Below are positions 25,754-33,870 of a stretch of DNA of 45,240 bases, one piece after another. Position 1 is the stretch's first letter; each line of letters opens with the position of its first letter. The notes under the pieces are model-generated. The model had not been told where the DNA came from. It did not search any database and worked only from the letters and a program-made list of their open reading frames with translations. Source of the DNA: an uncultured Bacteroidales bacterium (lineage in GTDB: Bacteria > Bacteroidota > Bacteroidia > Bacteroidales > FEN-979); contig CAIYJU010000101.1 in NCBI GenBank assembly GCA_903926565.1, forward strand, positions 1 through 45,240, written 5' to 3'. The translations under genes and the position numbers were made by a program.

Positions 25754-28423
25754 CTAAAATTCCTCATATTCTGTTCTGGAAATCACTTCATCCTGGATCT
25801 GTTTTCCAAGTTCTACCCAGTACTGGGTGAATCCGGCAACGCGGACAAGCAAGCTCCTGTATTTGTCCGGATCGGCCTGGGCCTGCTTAAGCATCCGTGA
25901 ATCGACGATGTTGAATTGCACATGGAAACCACCTTTGCGAAGATAGGCACGGATCAGTTCCAGGAATTTTCGTGACCCTTCCCGGCCTTTGACAACGGAA
26001 GGATGGATCTTCATGTTGAGTTGCGAATTCTGTGATTCGGCGTGGTTCCAGCACGTAGCAGAGTTAAACAGGGCATAAGGGCCATTCTTGTCAGTGCCGG
26101 GATATGCTGAAACTGATCCGTCCGAAAAAGTTGTGCCGCTTAACCGCCCGTCGGGGCCGGCCAGTGTAACGGCACCCATCGGTCCATGAGTGGATACAGA
26201 TATCTGGCAGGCATACATCGGCTGATCATAGAGTGACCTGTAATTATGCGCCATTTTACAGAACCACTCCTCCCATTCCTTCAGGATGTTATCAACAAAT
26301 GGGTTGTCGTTACCGAATTTAGGAGCGTCGAGACTTTGCCGGTGGATTTTTTTCCAGAGATGATGGTCCTCGCCGGGAACCTGATCGATTAACGACCAGG
26401 AACCGGTTTCCTTCGCTGTTTTGTATCCGAAATTGGCCAGGATTGCCTTTCGGTATTCATCCAGGCTGTAATTATGCTCTGTAAAGATGTTTTTTTTCAT
26501 CGAACCCAGTGAATTTACCAGGTTCGTTGTACCACAGGTCTCGATATTGAAAGTTGTATTGTAGCGACATCCCATTTGCCCGATATCTTTTCCTTTTGTA
26601 AGGCAATCAGGCTTCAGCATTGAATTGACCAGAGAGGGGGAAATTTTCCGCCAGGCGTCATGCTGGATGTTGTTTGCCAGGGTCAGCACATGACAGGCCC
26701 GGCTGAAATAATCCTTAAAGGCCTGCCAGATTTCGGCGTAATCATCCAGGTTATATCCATGTGGCGGAAAAATCCGTTGACCCGTACGCATATCCATGCC
26801 ATTGAAAATAACAACTTCCAGTAATTTCGGAAGGTTCAGAAAGTGTACGCCAACACTGGTGGCAGGGGCAGAACCTCCTGGTATCCAGTGGATTTCATGG
26901 TCAAGTTCAAGTGGCATCCAGCTGCCCGGGGATGTTTCCAGGCAGCCTCCTATTGCCCAGGCACGTGCCTCTTCGAGGTGCAATCCCTCATGGCCATAGT
27001 TCCCAAGCAGAAACTCCATGGCTACCTGGTTGTTAATCCAGGCAGGGTAGCCGGTACCGGTTTTTGTACATTCGATACCTTTTAAAAGAAACTCTTCAGG
27101 AAGTTTTTCATCGTACAGGAGAGAAAGTGTGGGTTGCGGGGTATCGCAGGTTATCCCGGCCTCAAGGATGAGGATTTCTAGCTCATTGGCAGCAGATGTG
27201 CCATCTTTTAGCAGTCCGCCGAGACACAGGTTGTTGAATGTATTCCCGGAGAGGACTCCCCCAACCACGCCCATCGACGCAAAACAGTCTATTTCAGTGA
27301 ATTTGATCCGCATACACTCCAGCAATTCAAGGCTTTTTTCGCGGTCGATCACGCCATTTTTCATGTCACGCTGCCAGAATGGATAGAGAACCTGGCCGAC
27401 ACGGCCGGGGGATAGCCCCGATATGGCATCTTCGTTCAGAACTGCCACGTGGAAGATCCACAGCATCTGCAATGCGTCATGAAAAGACCGTGGTGGATTT
27501 GCAGAGATCCAGGTAAGACGTTCGGCCATTTCCAGGTATTCGGTTTTTTGCCTGGCCTCAGTTTCGATTGATGCAAGGAAATCTGCTTCCGCAGCATAGT
27601 TTACAATCCAATGTTTTATGCCTTCGAGTGTGAGGATAACGGCTTTGTAAAAATAGATGCGGTCCATGTCAGGATATCCGGCCACTTCCGCAATTCTGTC
27701 ATGGCAGTTTTGGATAATTCCATCGATACCGAATTGAAGCGGATAGTAATAGTTCATTACCTCACGCCCCTGTGGAAGTGTATAGCCTGAATCGAACATG
27801 CAGATCACCGAGCGCATGAGTGCTTCCTTTTCCTTGTAACCAGGAACCAGCTGCTCATATTTGTGGCCAACATCGTCAACCGATTTGTTTTTCCATTTTT
27901 TTGCCACTTCCAGCATGGCAGGCAGTTCTTCCAGTCGTAACCCGAATTTTCCGGCGATGGATATCACATTGCCAGCACTCTTTGTGACATTGCCTCCTCC
28001 TTTGCCCATGGTCGTAAAACTGTCGGCCGTGAGCTTTCCGGATTCCTGGGCCTCTTTGTAAAGGTCATCCTCGGCAGCCATGAAAAACGCTTCCGACAGC
28101 CAGGGCATGGGGTAGGAGCCGCGGAGGTAGGATGCTTTGCCCATGGTTAGCAGTTCGCCGGGATAAATTACCGGGGTAAGATGTTCAAAACCAGCTTTCA
28201 ATGCCTCTGCACGCCGGACAATTGGTATTTCTCCATCCAGGGCCTCCCATCGGCGTGTGTACCAATATGGAAATTCTATGGAAACCGAGGATTTGGCTTC
28301 AAAGTAAAGTTCTCTGGCTGCATGAGCCCTCGATGTTGGCTGTCGTTTGCTCCCGCAGGATGTGACCTCGTCGTCGGGCTTGTTGCCGTAATAGTTGATA
28401 TGAGTCTGGGCCGTGGTGTTCAT
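25754..28423 (-). CDS. hpdB: 4-hydroxyphenylacetate decarboxylase, glycyl-radical subunit
   Basis: 889 residues of the glycyl-radical family. The thiyl cysteine is C494 in GGCLETSPG, with E496 two residues on; the C-x-E pair marks arylacetate decarboxylases and is absent from pyruvate formate-lyase and the diol/glycerol dehydratases. G864 in RVAGFTQYW is the radical glycine. As I recall, the clostridial enzyme uses S344, F405, C503, E505, H536, E637 and G873. Subtracting 9 from each gives S335, F396, C494, E496, H527, E628 and G864, all the same residue here. E637 and H536 hold the phenol hydroxyl, favouring 4-hydroxyphenylacetate over indoleacetate or phenylacetate. Product would be p-cresol and CO2. 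Operon order hpdB-hpdC-hpdA. Confidence 0.88.
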   Translation of the reverse strand: MNTTAQTHINYYGNKPDDEVTSCGSKRQPTSRAHAARELYFEAKSSVSIEFPYWYTRRWEALDGEIPIVRRAEALKAGFEHLTPVIYPGELLTMGKASYLRGSYPMPWLSEAFFMAAEDDLYKEAQESGKLTADSFTTMGKGGGNVTKSAGNVISIAGKFGLRLEELPAMLEVAKKWKNKSVDDVGHKYEQLVPGYKEKEALMRSVICMFDSGYTLPQGREVMNYYYPLQFGIDGIIQNCHDRIAEVAGYPDMDRIYFYKAVILTLEGIKHWIVNYAAEADFLASIETEARQKTEYLEMAERLTWISANPPRSFHDALQMLWIFHVAVLNEDAISGLSPGRVGQVLYPFWQRDMKNGVIDREKSLELLECMRIKFTEIDCFASMGVVGGVLSGNTFNNLCLGGLLKDGTSAANELEILILEAGITCDTPQPTLSLLYDEKLPEEFLLKGIECTKTGTGYPAWINNQVAMEFLLGNYGHEGLHLEEARAWAIGGCLETSPGSWMPLELDHEIHWIPGGSAPATSVGVHFLNLPKLLEVVIFNGMDMRTGQRIFPPHGYNLDDYAEIWQAFKDYFSRACHVLTLANNIQHDAWRKISPSLVNSMLKPDCLTKGKDIGQMGCRYNTTFNIETCGTTNLVNSLGSMKKNIFTEHNYSLDEYRKAILANFGYKTAKETGSWSLIDQVPGEDHHLWKKIHRQSLDAPKFGNDNPFVDNILKEWEEWFCKMAHNYRSLYDQPMYACQISVSTHGPMGAVTLAGPDGRLSGTTFSDGSVSAYPGTDKNGPYALFNSATCWNHAESQNSQLNMKIHPSVVKGREGSRKFLELIRAYLRKGGFHVQFNIVDSRMLKQAQADPDKYRSLLVRVAGFTQYWVELGKQIQDEVISRTEYEEF

Positions 28424-28458
28424 TGAAATGTGATTTTCGAAAACAATGAATATGAGCC

Positions 28459-28492
28459 CAAAGTTAACGATTCATTTCCGATTCTGAACAAA
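28459..28492 (-). promoter_or_regulatory. Promoter candidate for hpdBCA
   Basis: Minus strand TAACTTTG (28466-28459), a perfect -7 element. Upstream is GTTC at 19 bases' distance, or TTTG at 22. Leader of about 30 bases before the hpdB ATG at 28423. This suggests hpdBCA can be transcribed apart from the membrane-protein gene before it. Confidence 0.5.
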
Positions 28493-28524
28493 TGAAAAAT
28501 GAATATTCAATTTTTTAATGCTTC

Positions 28525-29238
28525 TCAGAGCCGCCTCATCTGCATCATACTGGCCAGTGACAGAAGGATGCCAAGAATAATGCTGTAAACTGCCGCAACA
28601 AGAATGCGATACTCTTCAGGAAGCATAAAATTGAGACATTGGGCCGGAATCCAGAAAAAAGGGATGGTCTTTTTAATAACAAAATTCCAGAATGGCAGCC
28701 AGTCACCTTCCCGGATAAACTCACTCACGTGCATCGGTGTGAAAAAACCTTTGATTGTTCCTGATGTGTTGACGATGTGATTGTCGGTAAACCGGTGAAA
28801 GGTCATGAATACAGGTGCAAAGAAGAGGTTAAGTGTGGTGCTGACACTGAATGCGGCCAGTAATTTGATCCAGCTGAAACCGGGTTGTCTCAGAACATCT
28901 GAAGGATTTACAGAAAGGAAGTGGACTCCCATTGTTTTCAGCATCATGGGCGCTCCTTCCCCGAAGACCACAAAGGCAATCTTGATGGTTATGCCCAGGA
29001 ATCCCCATACCAATGCCCTGGGGACCAGTCCAAACCCTGGTTTATTGTAGGCTCCTGTCCGGATCCTGAGCCCTACACATTCGCCAAATGTGGCCAGTAG
29101 GGCGAACTTAATGAAACTCATCGTGTATGCATGGGCAGTGTTCAGCTCACGATACAGGTTAAATACGGAGGGGGAAATAAAAAATGGAAGTAAAATAATG
29201 ATGATTACTCCTGAAACTATTAAGTCAGATCTCTTCAT
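28525..29238 (-). CDS. Mpv17/PMP22-like membrane protein
   Basis: 237 residues with about four or five membrane segments (10-25, 40-58, 76-93, 125-145, 213-230). The C-terminal half has FWIPAQCLNFMLPEEYRI (W196, P198, Q200, N203, F204, P207, Y210, R211), which matches the W-x-P-x-Q-x-x-N-F-x-x-P-x-x-Y-R signature of the Mpv17/PMP22 family, and APVFMTFHRF fits the preceding segment. That family is best known from eukaryotic organelle membranes, where members are thought to form small channels. It lies directly upstream of hpdB on the same strand, so a transport role for the arylacetate or p-cresol is conceivable, but not shown. Family assigned from motif only. Confidence 0.6.
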   Translation of the reverse strand: MKRSDLIVSGVIIIILLPFFISPSVFNLYRELNTAHAYTMSFIKFALLATFGECVGLRIRTGAYNKPGFGLVPRALVWGFLGITIKIAFVVFGEGAPMMLKTMGVHFLSVNPSDVLRQPGFSWIKLLAAFSVSTTLNLFFAPVFMTFHRFTDNHIVNTSGTIKGFFTPMHVSEFIREGDWLPFWNFVIKKTIPFFWIPAQCLNFMLPEEYRILVAAVYSIILGILLSLASMMQMRRL

Positions 29239-29333
29239 AAAACAGTAGCAAACAGAATCGGGTCTGGTTGAGGATAAACAGCCGCAAAAATAGGGATTTT
29301 GCAGAACAATCTGACTGGCGAATTTATCGGAAC

Positions 29334-29366
29334 AAACCTTCCAGGTTTTTAAAACCTGGAAGGTTT
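29334..29366. repeat. Perfect 16-bp palindrome with 1-base centre (CCTTCCAGG type)
   Basis: Arms AAACCTTCCAGGTTTT (29334-29349) and its exact reverse complement (29351-29366) are separated by one T. It lies between the Mpv17-like gene's upstream region and the end of yqgE. The hairpin with a T-rich flank would act as a terminator for yqgE. The same sequence type is, from memory, a common dispersed intergenic palindrome in Bacteroidota. Confidence 0.75.
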
Positions 29367-29381
29367 CAGTTTGTGGTCGGA

Positions 29382-29942
29382 TTAATTAAAAGTTGGATCT
29401 GCAGGGAAGTTTGCCCATATTGCATAATCCTGACCCATGTTTTTCAGGTAGTTGCTCCACAGTGTCTCTGGAGGGTTATTGATGATTTCCGGCACGGTTG
29501 TTTGAGAAAGCACCCATGATTTCTCCTTGAGTTCACGGTCAAGCTGATTGGGCGACCAGCCTGAATAACCCACAAAAAAGCGAATTTCGTCGGGTAACAT
29601 GATCTTTTTTTTCAACATTTCCCTGATGGCATCCAGATCGCCACCCCAATAAAGACCCTGCATGATGGGTAAGCTCTGAGCGACATCATCGCGCGTATGG
29701 ATGAAGAAAAGACTGTCAGTTTTCACCGGACCCCCGAGATAAACGGGCAGTGTATAGCCGGTAAATCCCTTGATAATGTCTTTGAGCTTTGCTTCAATAG
29801 GTTTGTTGATGATCACCCCGAAAGTGCCTTCCTCATTGTGTTCGGCCAACAGGATAACCGACTGACGGAAGTAGAAATCGCGCAATGATGGCTCAGAGAT
29901 CAGGATGCTCCCCTGTTTTGGTTTTGTGCGTGGTTTTTCCAT
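29382..29942 (-). CDS. yqgE: YqgE/AlgH family protein
   Basis: 186 residues. Motifs GSILISEPSLRDFYFRQSVI, LLAEHNEEGTFGVIINKP, VYLGGPV and FVGYSGWSPNQLDREL define the YqgE/AlgH family (DUF179). The biochemical role is not established; it is named after a regulator of alginate in Pseudomonas. The GYSGWSP loop is well kept. Promoter candidate at 29986-30016, so it is divergent from murL. Confidence 0.93.
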   Translation of the reverse strand: MEKPRTKPKQGSILISEPSLRDFYFRQSVILLAEHNEEGTFGVIINKPIEAKLKDIIKGFTGYTLPVYLGGPVKTDSLFFIHTRDDVAQSLPIMQGLYWGGDLDAIREMLKKKIMLPDEIRFFVGYSGWSPNQLDRELKEKSWVLSQTTVPEIINNPPETLWSNYLKNMGQDYAIWANFPADPTFN

Positions 29943-29985
29943 GGTATTCCTACAATTTTACTAATTTTGCGTTGGGCACGTCCGA

Positions 29986-30016
29986 CAAATATAATACCAA
30001 TTCATGGCAAGGTCAA
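29986..30016 (-). promoter_or_regulatory. Promoter for yqgE
   Basis: Minus strand TTGA, a 19-base spacer and a perfect TATATTTG (29993-29986). The leader is about 37 bases to ATG 29942. A plus-strand TAATTTTG at 29962-29969 may serve the divergent murL gene. Confidence 0.45.
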
Positions 30017-31392
30017 GCAGGCAGACGACATTTCTTCAGTTACGTGAAAAATTTCCATTTTTTACCTTTGAAAAGCAGGAGTATGAACTGACTGCCCTTG
30101 GGCTTCATATCTGTTTTACCTTTAATCTCGGAGATCAGCACAAGTTTTACCCGACGCTGTTTATACCAAGGAAGTCTTTCTTCCTTGCCGATGAAAAAAT
30201 TGCAAACAGTTTTGATAACATCGTCTTTCATCTCGGAATGATCGAACTGGTCAGTTACTGGAAAGCCACCTGTTCGCCCACCCTCATTATCAAACCATTT
30301 GGACTTCATCCCGACCAGATTGCCTGGTGGAAAAAACTTTATTTTCATGGCCTTGGTGAATTTTTTTACCTGAATTCCATTGATACCAGTGAAGACAGTT
30401 TTATGGATGTTAAAGTTGCCTCACAAGTTTTTTTGCCTGCTGAGAATTTTCATCTTGAAGATAAGATGCTGATCCCGGTTGGCGGAGGCAAAGATTCTGC
30501 GGTGACACTCGAACTGCTTGGGGCAGGGCCCGGATGTTTGCCACTGATTATGAATGCAAGGGGAGCCAGCCTTGCAACAATCTATGCAAAGGGCTTTTCG
30601 GGGAATCAGCTGGTTGAGATCCAACGGACAATTGACCCGGCACTTCTGAAATTAAATGAGCAGGGTTTTTTAAACGGACATACTCCATTTTCAGCAATGC
30701 TGGCTTTCGTAACTGTCCTTGCAGCCATTGTTGCCGGTTACCGGAATATTGCCTTATCGAATGAATCGAGTGCCAGTGAAGCAACCATTGCAGGAACACA
30801 GATCAACCACCAGTATTCAAAATCTTTTCAGTTTGAATCAGATTTTCGTGAATATGTGAAACGATGGATTAGTCCTGATATCAACTACTTCAGTTTTCTC
30901 CGGCCGCTCAATGAGTTGCAGATCGCATACCTGTTTGCTCAGTTCCCAAAGTACCACCCTGTATTTAAAAGCTGCAATGCTGGAAGCAAAACCGATTCAT
31001 GGTGCGGAATTTGTGCCAAATGCCTCTTTACCTGTATAATTTTATCTCCATTCCTTGACGAGGGCAAACTGGTGGAAATATTTGGAAAAAATCTTTTTGC
31101 CGATGACTCTCTGAAGCCAATTTTCGATCAGCTTACAGGCATTGCCGACGAGAAACCCTTCGATTGTGTTGGCACCATCGGGGAAGTCAACCTGGCGCTC
31201 TGCGAAACCATCAGGCGGTTTAAAGAGGCTAAATTGCCATTTCTGCTTGAATATTACAGGAATTCTGAACCATTTTCCCGTTATGATAAGATTGACTTTG
31301 GGCGAGAACTGGGTCGGATTTCCGAGGAGCATCATTTGATCCCGGGTTTTCTGGATATTCTGGAAAATCTCTATCCTGCTTATGATCATTGA
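30004..31392 (+). CDS. murL: UDP-MurNAc-L-Ala-L-Glu epimerase
   Basis: 462 residues. As known from Xanthomonas, MurL inverts the terminal L-glutamate of UDP-MurNAc-L-Ala-L-Glu to D-glutamate, replacing glutamate racemase for peptidoglycan. Visible here: an ATP-pyrophosphatase-like motif PVGGGKDS at 158-165, SNESSASEAT (252-261), the segment FPKYHPVFKSCN (314-325) and the cysteine cluster SWCGICAKC (C334, C337, C340). The next gene, 39 bases on, is a MurD-like ligase, the same pair as in Xanthomonas, which strongly supports the call. No other known family fits the motif set and context so well. Confidence 0.82.
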   Translation: MARSSRQTTFLQLREKFPFFTFEKQEYELTALGLHICFTFNLGDQHKFYPTLFIPRKSFFLADEKIANSFDNIVFHLGMIELVSYWKATCSPTLIIKPFGLHPDQIAWWKKLYFHGLGEFFYLNSIDTSEDSFMDVKVASQVFLPAENFHLEDKMLIPVGGGKDSAVTLELLGAGPGCLPLIMNARGASLATIYAKGFSGNQLVEIQRTIDPALLKLNEQGFLNGHTPFSAMLAFVTVLAAIVAGYRNIALSNESSASEATIAGTQINHQYSKSFQFESDFREYVKRWISPDINYFSFLRPLNELQIAYLFAQFPKYHPVFKSCNAGSKTDSWCGICAKCLFTCIILSPFLDEGKLVEIFGKNLFADDSLKPIFDQLTGIADEKPFDCVGTIGEVNLALCETIRRFKEAKLPFLLEYYRNSEPFSRYDKIDFGRELGRISEEHHLIPGFLDILENLYPAYDH

Positions 31393-31412
31393 CAGGCATT
31401 TGTATTTTTATT

Positions 31413-31429
31413 TAATTGATAATCAATTA
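31413..31429. repeat. Palindrome TAATTGATAATCAATTA before murD2
   Basis: Perfect 8-bp arms around one A, two bases upstream of the murD2 ATG at 31432. It could be a small operator or part of the ribosome-binding region; too short to say more. Confidence 0.4.
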
Positions 31430-31431
31430 GT

Positions 31432-32853
31432 ATGTTAAACCTTATCCGTGAAAGGTTCGCCGATAAATCAATTGTCCTGCTGGGATTTGGCCGGGAAGGC
31501 CAGTCGTCCTATTTGGTGTTGCGAAAGGTTTTTCCGGAAAAACAGCTGGTTATTGCCGACCTTAGCGACAGTGTCAGGAAAAATCCTCTGATTCTGGATG
31601 ATGCCAATATTGAGTTTATAACAGGGCACGGTTATCTTGGTCAAATTGCCGGATTCGATGTGATTTTTCGATCTCCGGGAATTCCTGTCTGGCAACTGAT
31701 ATTAAAAGAAGGGGAGGTGGCAGGCAATCAGTCCGGACAATCTTCAGACTGTTTCATCCCGGGGTCAAAGTTTACCTCTCAAACTGAATTGTTTCTTGAA
31801 TGTTACAGCAAACAGGTGACAGGCATTACAGGAACAAAGGGGAAAAGCACCACATCAAGCCTGATTCATCATATTTTTAAAACCGCCGGCAAAGATGTTC
31901 TCCTTGTTGGAAATATCGGCAGCCCTGTTTTTCATTTCATTGAAATGATTAACCCCGACACAAGGATTGTTTTCGAAATGTCATCCCACCAATTGGAATT
32001 TATAAAGATATCACCACACATTTCTGTACTGCTGAACCTCTTCCAGGAACATCTCGACGCATATCAAAGTTATGAGGACTACCAGCTTGCCAAACTCAAC
32101 ATCACGAAATATCAGCAACCGGGTGATTTTTTAATCTATCATTGGGATGACCCGCTTTTACAGAAGCAATTGTCTCCTTTTGCTGAAACCCGTCGTTTCT
32201 ATCCATTTTCAATACAGGCTGGTCTTCAGCCCGGGGGTTTTATCCGGGATGGATTTGCCTGCTTCGGCGACGGAACTAAAACAACTCCGGTGTGGAAAAT
32301 TCACCAGGACCGTTTTCTTCGCGGAGACCATAATCTGAAAAACATCCTGGCTGCTGTGAACGTTGCGATGATCTGCGGAATAGAACCAGAAAGCATAGGA
32401 GATGGTATTGCCACCTTCAAAGGCCTGGAACACAGGCTTGAATATGTTGGAGAGTTTTCCAACATTCATTTTTACAATGATTCGATAGCCACAATTCCTG
32501 AAGCCTGCATGGAGGCGGTAAAAACTGTTCCAAATGTGGATACATTGATTGCCGGAGGATTTGACCGTGGTATCGATTACACCGGCCTGGGTGATTTCCT
32601 GAACAAAACCAATATCAGGAATTTCATTCTCGTTGGCCCTGCAGGCCAGGAGATCAGGAAACATCTTTCTGAAGCAGGACATCCCGGCAGACAAATTTTT
32701 GTTATCAGCAGGTTTGACGATTTTAAACCCATTGCATTCCGTGAAACCCTTGCAGGACATGCCTGCGTTCTGTCCCCTGCTGCCGCCAGTTATGATGAAT
32801 TTAAAAATTTCGAGGAACGCGGTAAACGTTTCCGGGAATTGATACGTATGTAG
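31432..32853 (+). CDS. murD2: UDP-MurNAc-L-Ala:L-glutamate ligase (MurD2 type)
   Basis: 473 residues of the Mur ligase family. N-terminal nucleotide-binding GFGREGQSS (18-26), ATP P-loop GTKGKSTTSS (134-143), FEMSSHQLE, LNLFQEHLDAY, GDHNLKN, and the C-terminal FYNDSIATIPEA and GGFDRGIDY. By family, it joins glutamate to UDP-MurNAc-L-Ala. Next to murL, the pairing known from Xanthomonas implies it is MurD2, which uses L-Glu, not the D-Glu-specific MurD. Sequence alone cannot prove the L-Glu preference. Followed by two palindromes that overlap its stop region. Confidence 0.82.
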   Translation: MLNLIRERFADKSIVLLGFGREGQSSYLVLRKVFPEKQLVIADLSDSVRKNPLILDDANIEFITGHGYLGQIAGFDVIFRSPGIPVWQLILKEGEVAGNQSGQSSDCFIPGSKFTSQTELFLECYSKQVTGITGTKGKSTTSSLIHHIFKTAGKDVLLVGNIGSPVFHFIEMINPDTRIVFEMSSHQLEFIKISPHISVLLNLFQEHLDAYQSYEDYQLAKLNITKYQQPGDFLIYHWDDPLLQKQLSPFAETRRFYPFSIQAGLQPGGFIRDGFACFGDGTKTTPVWKIHQDRFLRGDHNLKNILAAVNVAMICGIEPESIGDGIATFKGLEHRLEYVGEFSNIHFYNDSIATIPEACMEAVKTVPNVDTLIAGGFDRGIDYTGLGDFLNKTNIRNFILVGPAGQEIRKHLSEAGHPGRQIFVISRFDDFKPIAFRETLAGHACVLSPAAASYDEFKNFEERGKRFRELIRM

Positions 32854-32902
32854 AGACGGGGCATGCCCCGTCTGTGTTCGATAGAAACGGGGCATGCCCC
32901 GT
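32854..32902. repeat. Twin copies of a GGGGCATGCCCC palindrome
   Basis: AGACGGGGCATGCCCCGTCT at 32854-32873 and ACGGGGCATGCCCCGT at 32887-32902 are two self-complementary units about 31 bases apart, flanked by TAGAGACG and TCTGT words. They fill the gap between murD2 and the glucosaminidase gene, right after the murD2 stop. From memory, similar AGACGGGGCATGCCCCGTCT units occur dispersed in many bacterial genomes. Possible repetitive palindromic element and terminator. Confidence 0.8.
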
Positions 32903-32922
32903 CTGTACATAGCAATGTTAAA

Positions 32923-33870
32923 ATGAAAAAATTATTTCATATCCTGATATTAATTCTGTTTTTCGCAGATGGTGTTTATTCACAGGATGCCGGTTATAAT
33001 GCTATTGTAAATAAATATATTCTACAATACAGTGATATTGCTGTAAAAGAGATGCTTGATTATCACATCCCGGCGAGTATCACGCTGGCGCAGGGCATCC
33101 TGGAATCCAACGCCGGACGAAGCCCGTTGGCGCTTGAGGCGAAAAACCATTTCGGGATTAAATGCCATAAGGAATGGACTGGTATGACATTTTACAAAGA
33201 TGACGAAACAAAAAACGAATGTTTCAGGAAGTACAACAATCCGCTTGAATCATTTAAAGACCATTCTCTTTTCCTTACCACCCGCGACCGGTACAAACCC
33301 CTGTTCAGCCTTGATATCATTGATTATAAAGGTTGGGCAAACGGATTGAAGGCAGCTGGTTATGCCACCAACCCATCATATCCGCAACTGCTCATCAAGA
33401 CCATAGAGACCTTTCATCTTGACCGTTTTGACAGGCCGATGATTGCTGAGATTCCAGCCGACAAGGTTGTTGATCCGGATACGCTTGAAAATATTGCCTT
33501 GAAATACAGGTTTTTATTCCTTTCCAAAGGACCGGGGAATCGAAATATTTATGAAAACAACCAATTACAGGTCATCATTGCCCAACCCGATGATAATCTC
33601 TATTTAATTGCCCGCGATTTTAACACTACCGTGGGTGATCTTCTCAAATTTAATGATCTGCCACGGGCTACCTCACTTAAACCCGGGCAAATCGTTTACC
33701 TCCTGCAAAAACGTCGCAAAGGAGCCGTGAAAAATCACCAGGTTCTGCAGGGAGAGACCTGTTATTACATTTCACAGCTGTATGGACTCAGGATTAAATT
33801 TCTGTATAAAAGAAATAAGTTGAGTGACGGCGCTAAACTAAAGCAAGGAACTGTTTTAAGGCTTCGGTAA
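32923..33870 (+). CDS. Secreted glucosaminidase with two LysM domains
   Basis: 315 residues from ATG 32923 (MKKLFHILILILFF), chosen because it gives a signal peptide, cleaved near VYSQ; the frame is open from 32863 but there it lies in the palindrome repeat. Residues 30-185 are a GH73/FlgJ-like beta-N-acetylglucosaminidase domain (SITLAQGILESNAG with catalytic E61; NHFGIKCH; YNNPLESFKDHS; YATNPSYP). Two LysM modules follow (about 225-270 and 272-314) that bind peptidoglycan. It should hydrolyse cell-wall glycan in the periplasm. Its last 15 bases overlap the convergent large gene. Confidence 0.9.
   Translation: MKKLFHILILILFFADGVYSQDAGYNAIVNKYILQYSDIAVKEMLDYHIPASITLAQGILESNAGRSPLALEAKNHFGIKCHKEWTGMTFYKDDETKNECFRKYNNPLESFKDHSLFLTTRDRYKPLFSLDIIDYKGWANGLKAAGYATNPSYPQLLIKTIETFHLDRFDRPMIAEIPADKVVDPDTLENIALKYRFLFLSKGPGNRNIYENNQLQVIIAQPDDNLYLIARDFNTTVGDLLKFNDLPRATSLKPGQIVYLLQKRRKGAVKNHQVLQGETCYYISQLYGLRIKFLYKRNKLSDGAKLKQGTVLRLR

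Noticed and set aside
25483..25830. 115-codon plus-strand frame across hpdC and hpdB
   Set aside because: Opposite to two well supported genes and without recognisable motif.
25754..28423. Pyruvate formate-lyase or glycerol/diol dehydratase
   Set aside because: The active site is C-x-E (GGCLETSPG) without the PFL Cys-Cys pair, and a small Fe-S subunit follows; the arylacetate decarboxylase call fits better.
32863..32922. N-terminal extension of the glucosaminidase
   Set aside because: It lies in the palindromic repeats; the signal peptide starts at ATG 32923.
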